A stretch of DNA of 42,263 nt, from NCBI GenBank assembly GCA_011524725.1, contig WTJV01000031.1:1-42263 (forward strand), read 5' to 3'. The translations under genes and the position numbers were made by a program. Below are positions 18,090 through 27,709 of the stretch, in pieces. The notes under the pieces were generated by a model. The model was not told the origin of the DNA and searched no databases. It saw nothing but the letters and a program-made list of their open reading frames with translations. The first letter of the stretch is position 1. Every line of letters starts with the position of its first letter. The stretch is from Amoebophilaceae bacterium. Lineage in GTDB: Bacteria; Bacteroidota; Bacteroidia; Cytophagales; Amoebophilaceae.

Positions 18090-18163
18090 TAGTCTTTTAT
18101 ATACTTCATTTGTGTGACGTATGTTACTAAAGTAACCAATATCGCTCGTTAAGTAAATAGTAA

Positions 18164-20515
18164 TTATTTCAGAGGATCTTGACGGCGACTCAATTCGAAC
18201 ACCATGTTCCGAAGTTCCCTGATTGCCCTACGTCCATAACGGAGATCTTTTGAGCCATGCAGTTTTACTATAGTTCCCACAGCGTGACGGTCTTTATCTA
18301 ATAACTGTAAGTGAGACCCTACCTGGTTGCCTATACTCCCGCCCAATGAATTCCAAAGCTGTTCATACTCATTGTACGTTATCTTGGAACTCACTTTATA
18401 GTTCATATCGAATAATTTGTCGTATGTTTTCTGCGCTGTATTAGTTAACGGTTGTACAGTGGGAAGTGCTTCTTTTACTCGCCTATCAATGTGTTCCCGC
18501 TTCGAAGACAACGTGCTTTCAACTGGTGGTGGCGCTACAACTAAATACTCCGTTTTCAGGTCATGGGAATCAGAAGTGGTATCTTCTTGTTCGTCAATGG
18601 TAAGGGAAGCAGCTTGGTGCTCAAGAAGAGATCCATTCTCCACAAATTCTGGTAGTTGCTGGCTCTGCTTAAAGGCCTTCAGAAAAGCGGGTAACCATTC
18701 TCCATCTTGCGTTTCTACCCCATCATTAGCTCCAAAGTACCGCGCAAACTCATCGCTGAGTACTTTCTCTTTAGGGAACTGTACAATATATATTATTATG
18801 TCATGTGTAGGTACGTTTTGTGCTTTCTTCTTTAGCATCTCTTTTCTTTTTTCTGATGGCATATCCTCTGCGTAACACTGTAGAATGGGCACACTGGGAT
18901 GCTCAGGGTCGTAATCGTATTCTCCAGAATTATTTTTTGAATGGCTAGATTGATACCTTTTTATCCAACTCCGTACTTTCTTTATACTGAGAATCGAATT
19001 AAACAAAAAAATAGGATCAATATCAGTGTCACTGTTGGGGTATAATGCCTGCAATAAGGAACTAACGCCTGATAAGCTTGGTATAAAGTCATCAACATGG
19101 CCTATAAAATCACCCCCGGCGAGTAGCGGATGTAAGTATTTTGCTCTTTCGATCAGCTGCTTATTTTCCTCTGTCAATGCTACAGCCTCGTCGCCTTCTG
19201 CTATCTTTGCCAACTTGGCATGGAATAAAAGAGTTATAACTGAATTAATGAGTTGAAACCGTTGCTGTATACGCTCTTGGGCAAGCCTTAATCGATTTAC
19301 CTTACCGGGGTCCTTACCTTCATAGGCTATCCTAAAAAGGTAATGACATGTAGGTATGGGAGTACGAGCAGAATTCTTTACGTTTATCCAATCTTCTATA
19401 CTTTTAGTACGTCTTCCCAAATAGCTATTGCTCGACTCCAGAAGCGTTAAGAACAGTCCATCTTCGTCTATATTTGCTTGTTCTCCCCCTTGACAATATT
19501 CCCATATTTGATCAAGTGCTCTGTTGTTTATGCTTTTGACTCCTTTGTTGTAGTTCGACCACTTGTCTATTCCACTAGAGTCAAAACCGTTGTCGTTATA
19601 ATATTCTCTAAGGTTTTCCAATGCACTAAATACTGCCTGTGTAGGATTTTTAGCTGCAGCTACCATCGACAACAATCTAGGAGAAATACTCTTAGCATCC
19701 AAAAATTCAGAATCTGGTGTGCTCTCGAGCGTATCTTCGTCCGTAGGCTTTTTCGGCTTATTTTTGCCATGCTTCTTTTTTTGCTTCTTTTTCCCTCCTC
19801 CTCGCAAGCCCAACGTACCTACATACACATGCTTAGTACCCTGATCTGCTCCTAAAAAGTGAATGCGTTTTAATACATCTATCTCCCTGGCTCCCTGTAA
19901 ATCCAATAACACCGAGGCTACATCGCCCCTGCATATCACTGGTAAAGTTTCTTGATGTCTTAAAAATTCATTATTAACCTCAGCAAGCCACCGACTACCC
20001 AATTGACTAAACGTCACTACCACACCCGATCGGAGTCTAAAAGGTGAATAAAAAGTAATAGCAGGCGCTTGAGGGGAAGAATAAGACAATGCCCTTGTCT
20101 CGGAAAATCGCAAACAACGTGGCATAATTGCTGGCGCTGTTGTACCCATCATGGGGCCAGACACCTGACTCACTAAGCTACGTGATACTACCGTTTCACT
20201 TGGAGCCTGAACCATAGCAACCGTTGCCTTCGAAATAGGCTGCTTAAAGGATATAGGTGAATTGGATACCCGCTCAGAAGTAGCACAGCACCTCACAGAA
20301 AACACAGTGCCACTAGGAGCAACGGCAGTAACATGAGAGGAAATAGAAGAAGACGATTGCGTTTGACGCGTCAGAAAATCAACCTGAGATGAAGATCCAT
20401 GCTTGCTCTTATCAGGTAATTCGTCAAGATGAAGCTTTGTTCCGGGATTGCCACAGCTTTGTAGAAGAAGAATAAGAGCGGCTAATAAGAGCCCTAAATT
20501 TTTATAATTTATCAT
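18164..20515 (-). CDS. Large lipoprotein with shared N-terminal module and HicA-like C-terminal domain
   Basis: This 783-residue lipoprotein begins with a hydrophobic signal and a canonical lipobox LLQSC (Cys21). After a Ser-rich region, residues about 163-241 form a module also found in the GTPase protein at 4899-8405: SGVVVTFSQ, a Trp 5 residues on, and VYVGTLGLRGGG at the end. A Lys-rich tract (241-257) follows, then about 450 residues I cannot assign. Residues about 709-783 resemble the HicA fold: ITYNEYEQLWNSLGGSI, then QVGSHLQL with His735 in the GSH position used by HicA toxins, then HGSKDLRYGRRAIREL. No HicB antitoxin is adjacent. The HicA assignment is by motif only. Confidence 0.68.
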   Translation of the reverse strand: MINYKNLGLLLAALILLLQSCGNPGTKLHLDELPDKSKHGSSSQVDFLTRQTQSSSSISSHVTAVAPSGTVFSVRCCATSERVSNSPISFKQPISKATVAMVQAPSETVVSRSLVSQVSGPMMGTTAPAIMPRCLRFSETRALSYSSPQAPAITFYSPFRLRSGVVVTFSQLGSRWLAEVNNEFLRHQETLPVICRGDVASVLLDLQGAREIDVLKRIHFLGADQGTKHVYVGTLGLRGGGKKKQKKKHGKNKPKKPTDEDTLESTPDSEFLDAKSISPRLLSMVAAAKNPTQAVFSALENLREYYNDNGFDSSGIDKWSNYNKGVKSINNRALDQIWEYCQGGEQANIDEDGLFLTLLESSNSYLGRRTKSIEDWINVKNSARTPIPTCHYLFRIAYEGKDPGKVNRLRLAQERIQQRFQLINSVITLLFHAKLAKIAEGDEAVALTEENKQLIERAKYLHPLLAGGDFIGHVDDFIPSLSGVSSLLQALYPNSDTDIDPIFLFNSILSIKKVRSWIKRYQSSHSKNNSGEYDYDPEHPSVPILQCYAEDMPSEKRKEMLKKKAQNVPTHDIIIYIVQFPKEKVLSDEFARYFGANDGVETQDGEWLPAFLKAFKQSQQLPEFVENGSLLEHQAASLTIDEQEDTTSDSHDLKTEYLVVAPPPVESTLSSKREHIDRRVKEALPTVQPLTNTAQKTYDKLFDMNYKVSSKITYNEYEQLWNSLGGSIGNQVGSHLQLLDKDRHAVGTIVKLHGSKDLRYGRRAIRELRNMVFELSRRQDPLK

Positions 20516-20819
20516 AAGACATATTATTTACTAAATAACTCATACAAGTTTAATGAAATAAATATATTCGATAATGATTATATCTAATCTAAGATAAACG
20601 CAAGGTAAAATCAGGATTGTATTGAATGGGAGAACCTAACGACTCAAGAAGTAGACGAATCTGCCTCACCATGAGAAATGACTGGCGCAACTTGGTTGCC
20701 TTTACTTTACATTTTACATGTTTAGTGGTTAATAATTTCCTTTGGATTAATAAGAAAGGCTATCTTTGTGTATACAGATAGTCTTTAATCAATGAAAATT
20801 AGAAGAAAATTTCTAGAAT
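20516..20819. other. Intergenic region between dnaK remnant and lipoprotein
   Basis: This roughly 300-bp AT-rich gap has no gene-like ORF. It contains the terminator-like hairpin at 20760-20781 and must hold the promoter for the lipoprotein gene. I see no strong TAnnTTTG box. Confidence 0.6.
20760..20781 (-). terminator. Possible terminator of the dnaK remnant
   Basis: On the minus strand CTATCT, a 10-nt loop and AGATAG form a stem extended by AAAG/CTTT with one mismatch, then CCTTTCTTATT. It lies about 40 bp after the dnaK stop. Confidence 0.4.
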
Positions 20820-21434
20820 CTACTCTTTCACCTCTTCGTACTCTGCCTCAGTAACATTGGTACTGCTGTCTTCTTTGCTTTCTTCTTCTGGTTGTCGATT
20901 TCCTTCTGTTGTACCAGCCTGCTGTGCAGCTTGGTACATTTCCTGAGAAGACTGCTGCCAGGCCTTATTCAAAGACTCTATGAACTGGTCAATGACCACC
21001 AGACCCTGTGTTTCATGTGCTTTCTTCAATTCGGCCAAGGCTGTTTCGATAGCTGTTTTATTCCCTTCAGAAAGCTTATCACCAAACTCCTTAAGTTGCT
21101 TCTCAGTTTGAAAGATCTGTGCAGCAGCATTGAGTTTGTCTATACGCTTCTTTTCTTTTTTATCCGTTGCTGCGTTAGCTTCTGCTTTCATATTGTTTAT
21201 TTCCTCCTCGGTTAACCCTGAAGATGCCTCTATGCGAATCTTTTGCTCTTTACCTGTGCCTTTATCTTTAGCAGATACATTCAAGATACCATTGGCATCG
21301 ATATCGAACTTTACTTCAATTGGAGGCACACCCCTGGGCGCAGAGGGGATCCTACCAAGATGGAACTTACCAATACTCCGGTTGTCCTTAGCCATAGGGC
21401 GTTCCTTTTTATCTACCACACAAAAAGGAACCAC
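20820..21434 (-). pseudogene. dnaK: DnaK chaperone, 3' fragment (5' end replaced by a repeat)
   Basis: From about 21402 to 20820 the frame is genuine Dna[21 protein letters not shown], later [21 protein letters not shown] and [11 protein letters not shown], then the helical lid and an acidic tail ending EAEYEEVKE. This is roughly the last 200 residues of a protein normally about 635 long. The upstream codons ([12 protein letters not shown]) are read from the hairpin of the dispersed repeat, so the ATPase domain and most of the peptide-binding domain are missing. The join falls at GAACGCCC, shared by the repeat end and the expected dnaK sequence. A functional dnaK must exist elsewhere, or the gene is split. 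Confidence 0.88.
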
Positions 21435-21820
21435 TCAGGGAATCGGGCTTCCTTGACTTACTCTTAGGCGCATACAAGGCAAATTCGCACACCTTCGGTG
21501 TACTCAGACAGTACCAGTACCCTCTCTTTGCGCCTGACGTAGCGCCAAACTCACGCCCTAATCCCCTAGGCGGGTCTTTTGAATACCACAGCGTCCCGCG
21601 CCCTAAGCCAAGAAACTGTCGCCTTGGTGGAGAGCGAGTCAAGAAATACGTAGCCGTAGGCCGTGATTGCCATCGCCGGGCAGGCGACCCTTACTTTTTT
21701 CAAGGTTTTGATGGGGAATTACGCTTTTCTTGCGCTTTTTGCCAGTCTACTTTAGATAAAATTTGGGCAAAAATCTTACTACACACGCTATCATTGATAA
21801 AATTTCCCTTTCTTAAGGGA
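21401..21820 (+). repeat. Dispersed structured repeat, copy D
   Basis: Starts at the family hairpin (21401-21431) fused to the dnaK fragment and runs through the central stem-loop (apical stem ACACC/GGTGT at 21489-21501), the CCCTAATCCCCTAGG block, GCCTTGGTGGAGAG, and the terminal part TTTAGATAAAAT...TTTCTTAAGGGA. That order matches the copy at 33326-33910. The ORF of 77 codons antisense here is not conserved among copies. The repeat ends about 25 bp before the rsmG start. Confidence 0.82.
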
Positions 21821-21844
21821 CAACTAAACAGAGGGAACAAGTCA

Positions 21845-22468
21845 ATGCATTCCGCCATTATCTTACGCTACTTTGATAATTTATCTAGCAAACAACAGAG
21901 ACAATTTCAGGAAATAGGACCTATCTACGAGTCCTGGAATCAGAAAATCAACTTAGTTTCTCGTAAGGATATCGGTCATATATATATCAAGCATATATTG
22001 CATGCACTGAGCATTGCTAAAGTGATACCCTTTAGGCCTAGTACGCAAATACTGGACGTAGGGACAGGAGGTGGCTTTCCGGGCATTCCGCTCGCCATTA
22101 TGTTTCCTCAAGTTCGATTTCATCTTATCGATTCTATTGGTAAGAAAATACGTGCTGTGCAGCACATTGCTGAATCATTAGCGTTACACAATGTATCTAC
22201 CGATCAGGTCAGAGCTGAGCAGATGGAAGGGAAATATGACTTTGTCCTTGGCAGGGCAGTAACTAACCTACATGCTTTCTATAATTGGGTTAAAAGCAAT
22301 ATTTCTGGCTGTAACCGGCACAGTATTCCCAATGGTGTCTTATATCTACAAGGTCCAGAAAGCATCACGCTACCCGTACAGCACACCGTCTATGCTATTC
22401 GTGATTTCTTTGATGACCCATTCTTTGAAACCAAGCAACTCATACATCTCACCAGTGATATAAAGTAG
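21845..22468 (+). CDS. rsmG: 16S rRNA (guanine-527-N7)-methyltransferase RsmG
   Basis: The ATG at 21845 (MHSAIILRYFDNLS) gives 207 residues, the family norm. A TTG 17 codons upstream reads into repeat sequence and is unlikely. SAM-binding motif ILDVGTGGGFPGIPLAI and the following SIGKKIRAVQHIAE are hallmarks of RsmG (GidB). VSRKDIGHIYIKHILHAL upstream and YDFVLGRAVTNL downstream are also conserved. It methylates N7 of G527 in the 530 loop of 16S rRNA. It stands alone between a repeat and the DUF3352-like gene. Confidence 0.95.
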   Translation: MHSAIILRYFDNLSSKQQRQFQEIGPIYESWNQKINLVSRKDIGHIYIKHILHALSIAKVIPFRPSTQILDVGTGGGFPGIPLAIMFPQVRFHLIDSIGKKIRAVQHIAESLALHNVSTDQVRAEQMEGKYDFVLGRAVTNLHAFYNWVKSNISGCNRHSIPNGVLYLQGPESITLPVQHTVYAIRDFFDDPFFETKQLIHLTSDIK

Positions 22469-22528
22469 CCACCAAGCATCACCGCACTTGTTGAATGGAG
22501 AGAAGCGGGCTAAAGTATCTTTTCCATC

Positions 22529-22559
22529 TTGGGGAAGTATCTCGGCCTATGTAATTTTG
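22529..22559 (+). promoter_or_regulatory. Bacteroidota-type promoter upstream of the DUF3352-like gene
   Basis: TTG at 22529-22531, a 20-nt spacer and TAATTTTG at 22552-22559 fit the -33/-7 consensus, with the same spacing as the promoter before the bacilliredoxin gene. The predicted start near 22566 leaves about 30 nt before the TTG start codon at 22597. Confidence 0.45.
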
Positions 22560-22596
22560 CGTACCCTGAAGAGAAAACCTTAATACTTCAACTACT

Positions 22597-25338
22597 TTGA
22601 GAAAGTTATCTGCCTTCCTCACCATACTCTTGTTGGTACTGACCAGTATCACTTATCTATATTATAGTCACTGGCGTAGTAGCCAACGGGTAGAAGAAAA
22701 AACACCTTATATTCTTAAAAGTGCGGCTCTCGTATATACTGTATCAGACCTTGGCAAGCAATGGGAAGATTTTAAGCAAACGCCTATAGGAGAGACGCTT
22801 AGCAAAGTACCTGCCTTGGCAACTATACAGCATAGTCTCAATTTCCTTCAGCACCTGACAGAAGCTCCGAGAAGCTTAGACAAAATACCCTTAACGGTTT
22901 CTGTACACGATCTTGGTGAAGCGCATTGGGGCTATATCTTCTATCTAGACACGCGTAATACAGCGACACAAGAGCTTTTCGAGACCGCCACGCTGAGGTT
23001 ACAACAAAACAAGGCGTACAATAAAGTGGTGAGAAACTATGCGGGATGTAAGATTACAGAGTTAAGTAAGCACGATGCTGCGCAAACACTCGTTTATATC
23101 GAAAAAAATAGACACATCATCGCTAGCTATTCCTCTTTGCTCATTGAAGATGTAATACGGGAACTCAACAGAAAGCAGCAACCCGGATTGAAAAGTTTTC
23201 GAAGGACCAGTAACAAACTGGGTAGCTTATATGTCAACTTCAGCCAACTACCCCAACTCTTACGTACTTTTGTTAAAAACAACCCAGTAGATAGCGTCGG
23301 CACTGCGCTAGCCACATTGGCCCCAAATAGTCATCTTAATCTCAAGATGACCCCTCACCACCTATTGCTAGGTGGGTTTGTTAAAGACAGTACGACAACC
23401 TCGCTGTGCCTAACGAATACGCTGCATGGCCAAGCTGCTGGAGCGATGCCACTAACTTCCTACCTACCCCGAGATACAGCCATACTGCAGCACTTTACCT
23501 TTAGCGATGCAGAGCAGCTTTTAGTTGCGTTACAACAATACAAGGCACGGCTACGAAAAGAAGAAGTAGCGGAAACACAAGACATACGCCTATTGGGAAG
23601 TACACTGTATCCTTTACTCCAAGGAGAAATAGGATGCTGCACACTAGCTACACAACAAGATCAAGAGACAAATAAACTTGTCTTCATGAAGACAACAGAC
23701 CCCCAAACATTTATAGAAACATTAAAGGGATTTGGCCTACTTGCGCTACCACAGTCACAAAGACAGCATCTACCTACCAACATCTATCAACTAGCCACTG
23801 ACTATTTCCAGCATTGGCTACCAGGTCTACTTTTCTCATCCTTCGAGGCTCGTTGCATTACACAGATGGATGATTATATCATATTGGCCAACAATCCAAT
23901 AGCCTTGCAGGCATGGAATAGCCAGTACCAACAAGGAACAACTTGGACCCAGGATGCTGCCCAAAATATATGGCTTTCTAGCATACTCGAACATGCTCAG
24001 TTGAGCTTATTGGCCGACATAGAAAAAGTATGGCCCCAGGTGATGCAATCGCTAAAGCCTACCTGGAAGAAAGTATTCGAGGCGCATGCTGGCGCTCTTA
24101 AGGAGCTTAAAGTAGCTTTTCAGCTCTTACACGAAGAAAATACAGGCTGTTATATGAGTATCTTGCTGAACCACATAGAGAAGAGTCCAACGCAAGTGCA
24201 CCAAGAAACTAACAACCGGGAGAAAACCACGACGGTCTCGACCGTTTTTGTACCAGAAGCGCCTATTGTCAGTCAACCTTGGTTGGTTACAAGCCATCGT
24301 GGCAAAGGGTACTATATACTATTACAAGATGCCCAGCACCAACTGTATTTTCTAGATCCCCAAGGAAAACTAGTATGGAAAAAAGAGTTAGAAGGGCCTA
24401 TTACGACCAACCCTCTTGAAGTAGACTACTACAAGAACAATAAAACACAATACTTATTGGCTACCAACCAACGTCTTCACTTGATAGACTACTATGGCCA
24501 TGAGGTAAGCCGCTATCCACATACATTGCCTCACCCCGGTCAGCCAGTACGTCTACGCGTGGTGGACTATAACAATAGTAAGCAATACCGGTTTTTGATA
24601 GCCAACACACAAGGCAATATCTATCTCAAAGACAAACACTACCAGCCTCTACCGAATTGGAATCCTAAGGCGTTGAGAAAAAGCTTTGCAGACACTCCCC
24701 TACACCTCAGGGTACAAGGCAAAGACTATTTCTTGATACTACAGACAAACGGTACCCTACAAGCACTGAATAGAAAAGGGGAAAGCTATCCAGGGTTTCC
24801 TGTGAAGCTAGCAGTACGTACGCACAATCCGTTATTAGTACGCCAAGGCAAGACTACTAACGAAACTTCGCTCACCGTCTTAACCGATGCAGGTAAACGT
24901 ACTGATCTGAACTTGGCTGGGAAAATACAAGAAGAGGTACAGCTAGATCGTCCACACGATACTTCTCGCTTTACTTTGTGCCCTAGCTACACAACGAGAC
25001 GCCAATATGTGATCCTGCGACAGGATAGAGACAACGCAACCATCATGGATGCAGAAGGAAATTTACTTTTTGAGCTACAACACGAGGCACAAGATTTGCT
25101 ATTACAGTACTATCATTTTAGCGACAACTACCAGTTCTATGTATTAACCGATAAGGACAAACAGTTGACCTACCTTTACGATCACACAGGAAAACTACTG
25201 CATGATGTTCCTTGGGATAATAGTCACGAGGTAGGCTTGCTCTTTTCAGAAACAGAAAAGGATTTACAAATTTATGTAAGCTCTGGGGAGTTGCTTACTA
25301 AATATGAATTGCATATTTTACAAAGAGAAAAACTTTGA
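22597..25338 (+). CDS. DUF3352-like membrane-anchored protein with C-terminal propeller repeats
   Basis: This 913-residue protein has one N-terminal membrane anchor (LSAFLTILLLVLTSITYLYY) and is otherwise predicted periplasmic. The first 500 residues resemble the DUF3352 family of Bacteroidota (for example KIPLTVSVHDLGEAHWGYIF). The last 350 contain repeated blade-like units such as QHQLYFLDPQGKLVWKKELE and QRLHLIDYYGHEV, like a PQQ/quinoprotein-type beta-propeller. The start is TTG, chosen because it directly precedes the anchor and follows the promoter at 22529. The role is unknown; an envelope function is inferred. The frame is intact. Confidence 0.75.
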   Translation: MRKLSAFLTILLLVLTSITYLYYSHWRSSQRVEEKTPYILKSAALVYTVSDLGKQWEDFKQTPIGETLSKVPALATIQHSLNFLQHLTEAPRSLDKIPLTVSVHDLGEAHWGYIFYLDTRNTATQELFETATLRLQQNKAYNKVVRNYAGCKITELSKHDAAQTLVYIEKNRHIIASYSSLLIEDVIRELNRKQQPGLKSFRRTSNKLGSLYVNFSQLPQLLRTFVKNNPVDSVGTALATLAPNSHLNLKMTPHHLLLGGFVKDSTTTSLCLTNTLHGQAAGAMPLTSYLPRDTAILQHFTFSDAEQLLVALQQYKARLRKEEVAETQDIRLLGSTLYPLLQGEIGCCTLATQQDQETNKLVFMKTTDPQTFIETLKGFGLLALPQSQRQHLPTNIYQLATDYFQHWLPGLLFSSFEARCITQMDDYIILANNPIALQAWNSQYQQGTTWTQDAAQNIWLSSILEHAQLSLLADIEKVWPQVMQSLKPTWKKVFEAHAGALKELKVAFQLLHEENTGCYMSILLNHIEKSPTQVHQETNNREKTTTVSTVFVPEAPIVSQPWLVTSHRGKGYYILLQDAQHQLYFLDPQGKLVWKKELEGPITTNPLEVDYYKNNKTQYLLATNQRLHLIDYYGHEVSRYPHTLPHPGQPVRLRVVDYNNSKQYRFLIANTQGNIYLKDKHYQPLPNWNPKALRKSFADTPLHLRVQGKDYFLILQTNGTLQALNRKGESYPGFPVKLAVRTHNPLLVRQGKTTNETSLTVLTDAGKRTDLNLAGKIQEEVQLDRPHDTSRFTLCPSYTTRRQYVILRQDRDNATIMDAEGNLLFELQHEAQDLLLQYYHFSDNYQFYVLTDKDKQLTYLYDHTGKLLHDVPWDNSHEVGLLFSETEKDLQIYVSSGELLTKYELHILQREKL

Positions 25339-25472
25339 GGTGATTATGTATACACTTCACCATACGCACCTCATTGTATCAGGTGGTGTGAGAGAATGTA
25401 GTACTTGCGTTACCTTTCTGAACAACGTCATGATTTAGCGTTTTTATATCTTTAAATAAACAGGGACATATC

Positions 25473-26441
25473 ATGCCAAAGAAAATCATTCTGCATCAAT
25501 CATTAGTACTATTAGTGTTATTAGCCTCTATAAGTGGATGTGCCAATAGCCACAATAGACTCAATGTAAAGGAGGAGATCAAAGCTGGTTCAACACCATT
25601 AACAGACTCGACGGACCCAGTAGCCCAACTGGCCCGTGCATTGGGAAAAGATTTCGAGATTATACAATCGCCCAATTGTGGTGAGCGTAGAGGGCCAGGT
25701 CAAGGGAAGCGACCAACTGAGTTGATGATACATTATACTGCATGTGAGAAAGACAGGGTGGTAGCGCTTTTTAAGAGACCTGACAACGTAGCTTCACACT
25801 ACCTAGTCGACCGACAAGGCGGCATAACACGTTTTGTCGAAGAGAGCAAAAGAACTTTGCATGCTGGCGTAGGCGCTTGGCACGGTAATACAGATGTGAA
25901 TTCTACCTCAATTGGAATCGAGAATATTAACCTTGGATACAGAAACCAAGAAGGGCAACCTCCTGGTCAGAAGGTTGAGGGTTCTCCTAAAGAGTGGTAT
26001 CCTTATGATGAAGAGCTGTTGCATACGCTAGGGCCACTTTGTCAGGATATTGTAGAACGCTATGAGATCAAGCCAAACAATGTCATTGGACATAGCGATA
26101 TGGCTACTATTCGAGAGACAGGCTCTTTGGGTAGAAAAATAGACCCCGGTCCTTTGTTTCCCTGGGAAAGATTACACAGGACCTATGATGTAGGAGCATG
26201 GCATAATCTCAAGGAATCTCTCGAAAAAGTAGAATTTCCACACCAAGATCAGACAGAATGGGTAAGAGAACATCTAGTCAAATATGGATATCCACATCCA
26301 GGAACATGGAATGAGGAAAATACGAAGAAAGCCGTCAATACCTTTCAAATGCATTTCCGCCCTGGCAACATTGTAGGAGAAATAGACGAAGAAACAATCC
26401 TAATACTCGCTTCACTAGTAGATCGTTACATCGAAACCTGA
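25473..26441 (+). CDS. N-acetylmuramoyl-L-alanine amidase lipoprotein (AmiD/Ami_2 type)
   Basis: A 322-residue lipoprotein (lipobox SISGC, Cys23) with an amidase_2 domain that cleaves the bond between muramic acid and the stem peptide. Expected zinc ligands are His87 (LMIHYTA), His207 (VIGHSDMA) and Asp224 (RKIDPGPLFPW); Glu150 in SIGIENIN is also conserved. Residues about 260-322 look like a peptidoglycan-binding domain (GTWNEENTKKAVNTFQMHF). It would sit in the periplasm on the outer membrane. With the M23 peptidase at 31954 it implies peptidoglycan or peptidoglycan-like material to remodel, in the symbiont or in competing bacteria. Confidence 0.9.
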   Translation: MPKKIILHQSLVLLVLLASISGCANSHNRLNVKEEIKAGSTPLTDSTDPVAQLARALGKDFEIIQSPNCGERRGPGQGKRPTELMIHYTACEKDRVVALFKRPDNVASHYLVDRQGGITRFVEESKRTLHAGVGAWHGNTDVNSTSIGIENINLGYRNQEGQPPGQKVEGSPKEWYPYDEELLHTLGPLCQDIVERYEIKPNNVIGHSDMATIRETGSLGRKIDPGPLFPWERLHRTYDVGAWHNLKESLEKVEFPHQDQTEWVREHLVKYGYPHPGTWNEENTKKAVNTFQMHFRPGNIVGEIDEETILILASLVDRYIET

Positions 26442-26589
26442 TGGTAGCTGTGTGCAAAAGAATACCAACTACTTTGGGAGAATTTCTAGTTTTCAAGACA
26501 AGCAATTTCAGTACATTAGAGAATGCTAGGAAATACAAAGATGGGTTGACAAATGGAGATGGGTATCTCATTACCAATCGGTTTATAAG

Positions 26590-27663
26590 CTATTCTTGAA
26601 AACACACCTGTGCCATGTTAGTTGGAAAAGCAAGAGCGGCTCCATTGCGTTCTATGATTTGGATAATCTTTAAGAAGATCTCCTGCTGCACATCATGGTA
26701 GGTCTTGCGATCTATGGTTTTTGTAAAGGCGTAAATACTAATCTTAAGTGAAGTAAGCCCAAACTCCGTAAAGTGTGATAATATTATTTTTCGTTGATCT
26801 ATCCCCGAGTGTGCTTGCAGCATCGTTCTTATCTCTTGCGTAACTTTATCAAGCACAGCAGCATCCGCATAACGAACCCCGATCTCTTCTTTGATGCAAC
26901 GGTTTCTCATCCTGCTGGAGTTAACAACAATACTGGATGCTAAAATGGCATTGGGCACGTAACATGCCTTCTGATCAAAAGTCCTCATCTGGGTGGAACG
27001 CCAGCCAATATATTCTACTTCCCCTTCTATATTTTTATCTGGCGAACGAATCCAATCTCCAACCTTGAAGTGGCTGTCTGCATAGATGACGAGTCCTCCA
27101 AAATAATTGGCAAAGATTTGTTGGGCTCCAATACCAAGCACAATAGCAGAACCTCCACCAAATGCCACAATACCAGACATGTTGATACCTAGTGAGGGGA
27201 GAATAAGTAGGATGACAATAATGATAGCCCCCACGCGCAGCAGCTTACCTGTAGCTTGTACTGTGGTTTCATCAGGACGCTTTTTGGCCAGACGCCCCAA
27301 CAGCAATTGTTCTTCAAATAGCCTGATAAAGCGAATGAATACCCATGCAAAGAGCAATATAAGGCCAATATCATGTGACTTCCATAATAGGTTAATCAAC
27401 GTATCGTCTATCTTCAAGGAAGAAATATTGGTCGTAAAGGCTACTGCCTTTACCCAAATAAAAACAATCAACGGCCAACGGATAGCTGCAAGCAGCGAAC
27501 TTGTAGTGAAATATTTTCTTCGAATAAGATTGGGATGTAGGCTATTGTAAAAGAAAAGACAGATATAAGTAAAAAAAATAGCCATACCCAAGATGGGTAA
27601 GAGATGAATAAGCCATGTATGTGCTTGTAGTAGTATTCTTATATTTTCAAAAAAAGCAGTCAT
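26590..27663 (-). CDS. MscS-family mechanosensitive ion channel
   Basis: A 357-residue channel that opens under membrane tension to relieve osmotic stress. Hydrophobic segments fill the first 170 residues. The pore helix and beta domain carry the family block GGGSAIVLGIGAQQIFANYF, then VIYADSHFKVGDWI. The soluble domain VEYIGWRSTQMRTFDQKACYV follows. It is larger than E. coli MscS (286) by extra N-terminal segments, as in many Bacteroidota. It is the last gene of the leftward alaS-gatB-mscS run, 46 bp after gatB. Confidence 0.92.
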   Translation of the reverse strand: MTAFFENIRILLQAHTWLIHLLPILGMAIFFTYICLFFYNSLHPNLIRRKYFTTSSLLAAIRWPLIVFIWVKAVAFTTNISSLKIDDTLINLLWKSHDIGLILLFAWVFIRFIRLFEEQLLLGRLAKKRPDETTVQATGKLLRVGAIIIVILLILPSLGINMSGIVAFGGGSAIVLGIGAQQIFANYFGGLVIYADSHFKVGDWIRSPDKNIEGEVEYIGWRSTQMRTFDQKACYVPNAILASSIVVNSSRMRNRCIKEEIGVRYADAAVLDKVTQEIRTMLQAHSGIDQRKIILSHFTEFGLTSLKISIYAFTKTIDRKTYHDVQQEIFLKIIQIIERNGAALAFPTNMAQVCFQE

Positions 27664-27709
27664 GAATCACACTATTTTAGGGCCTCATCGATTTAACAAC
27701 GTTACGCAT

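Noticed and set aside
19478-19855. Plus-strand ORF opposite the HicA-like lipoprotein
   Set aside because: It is a shadow of the minus-strand gene with no family resemblance.
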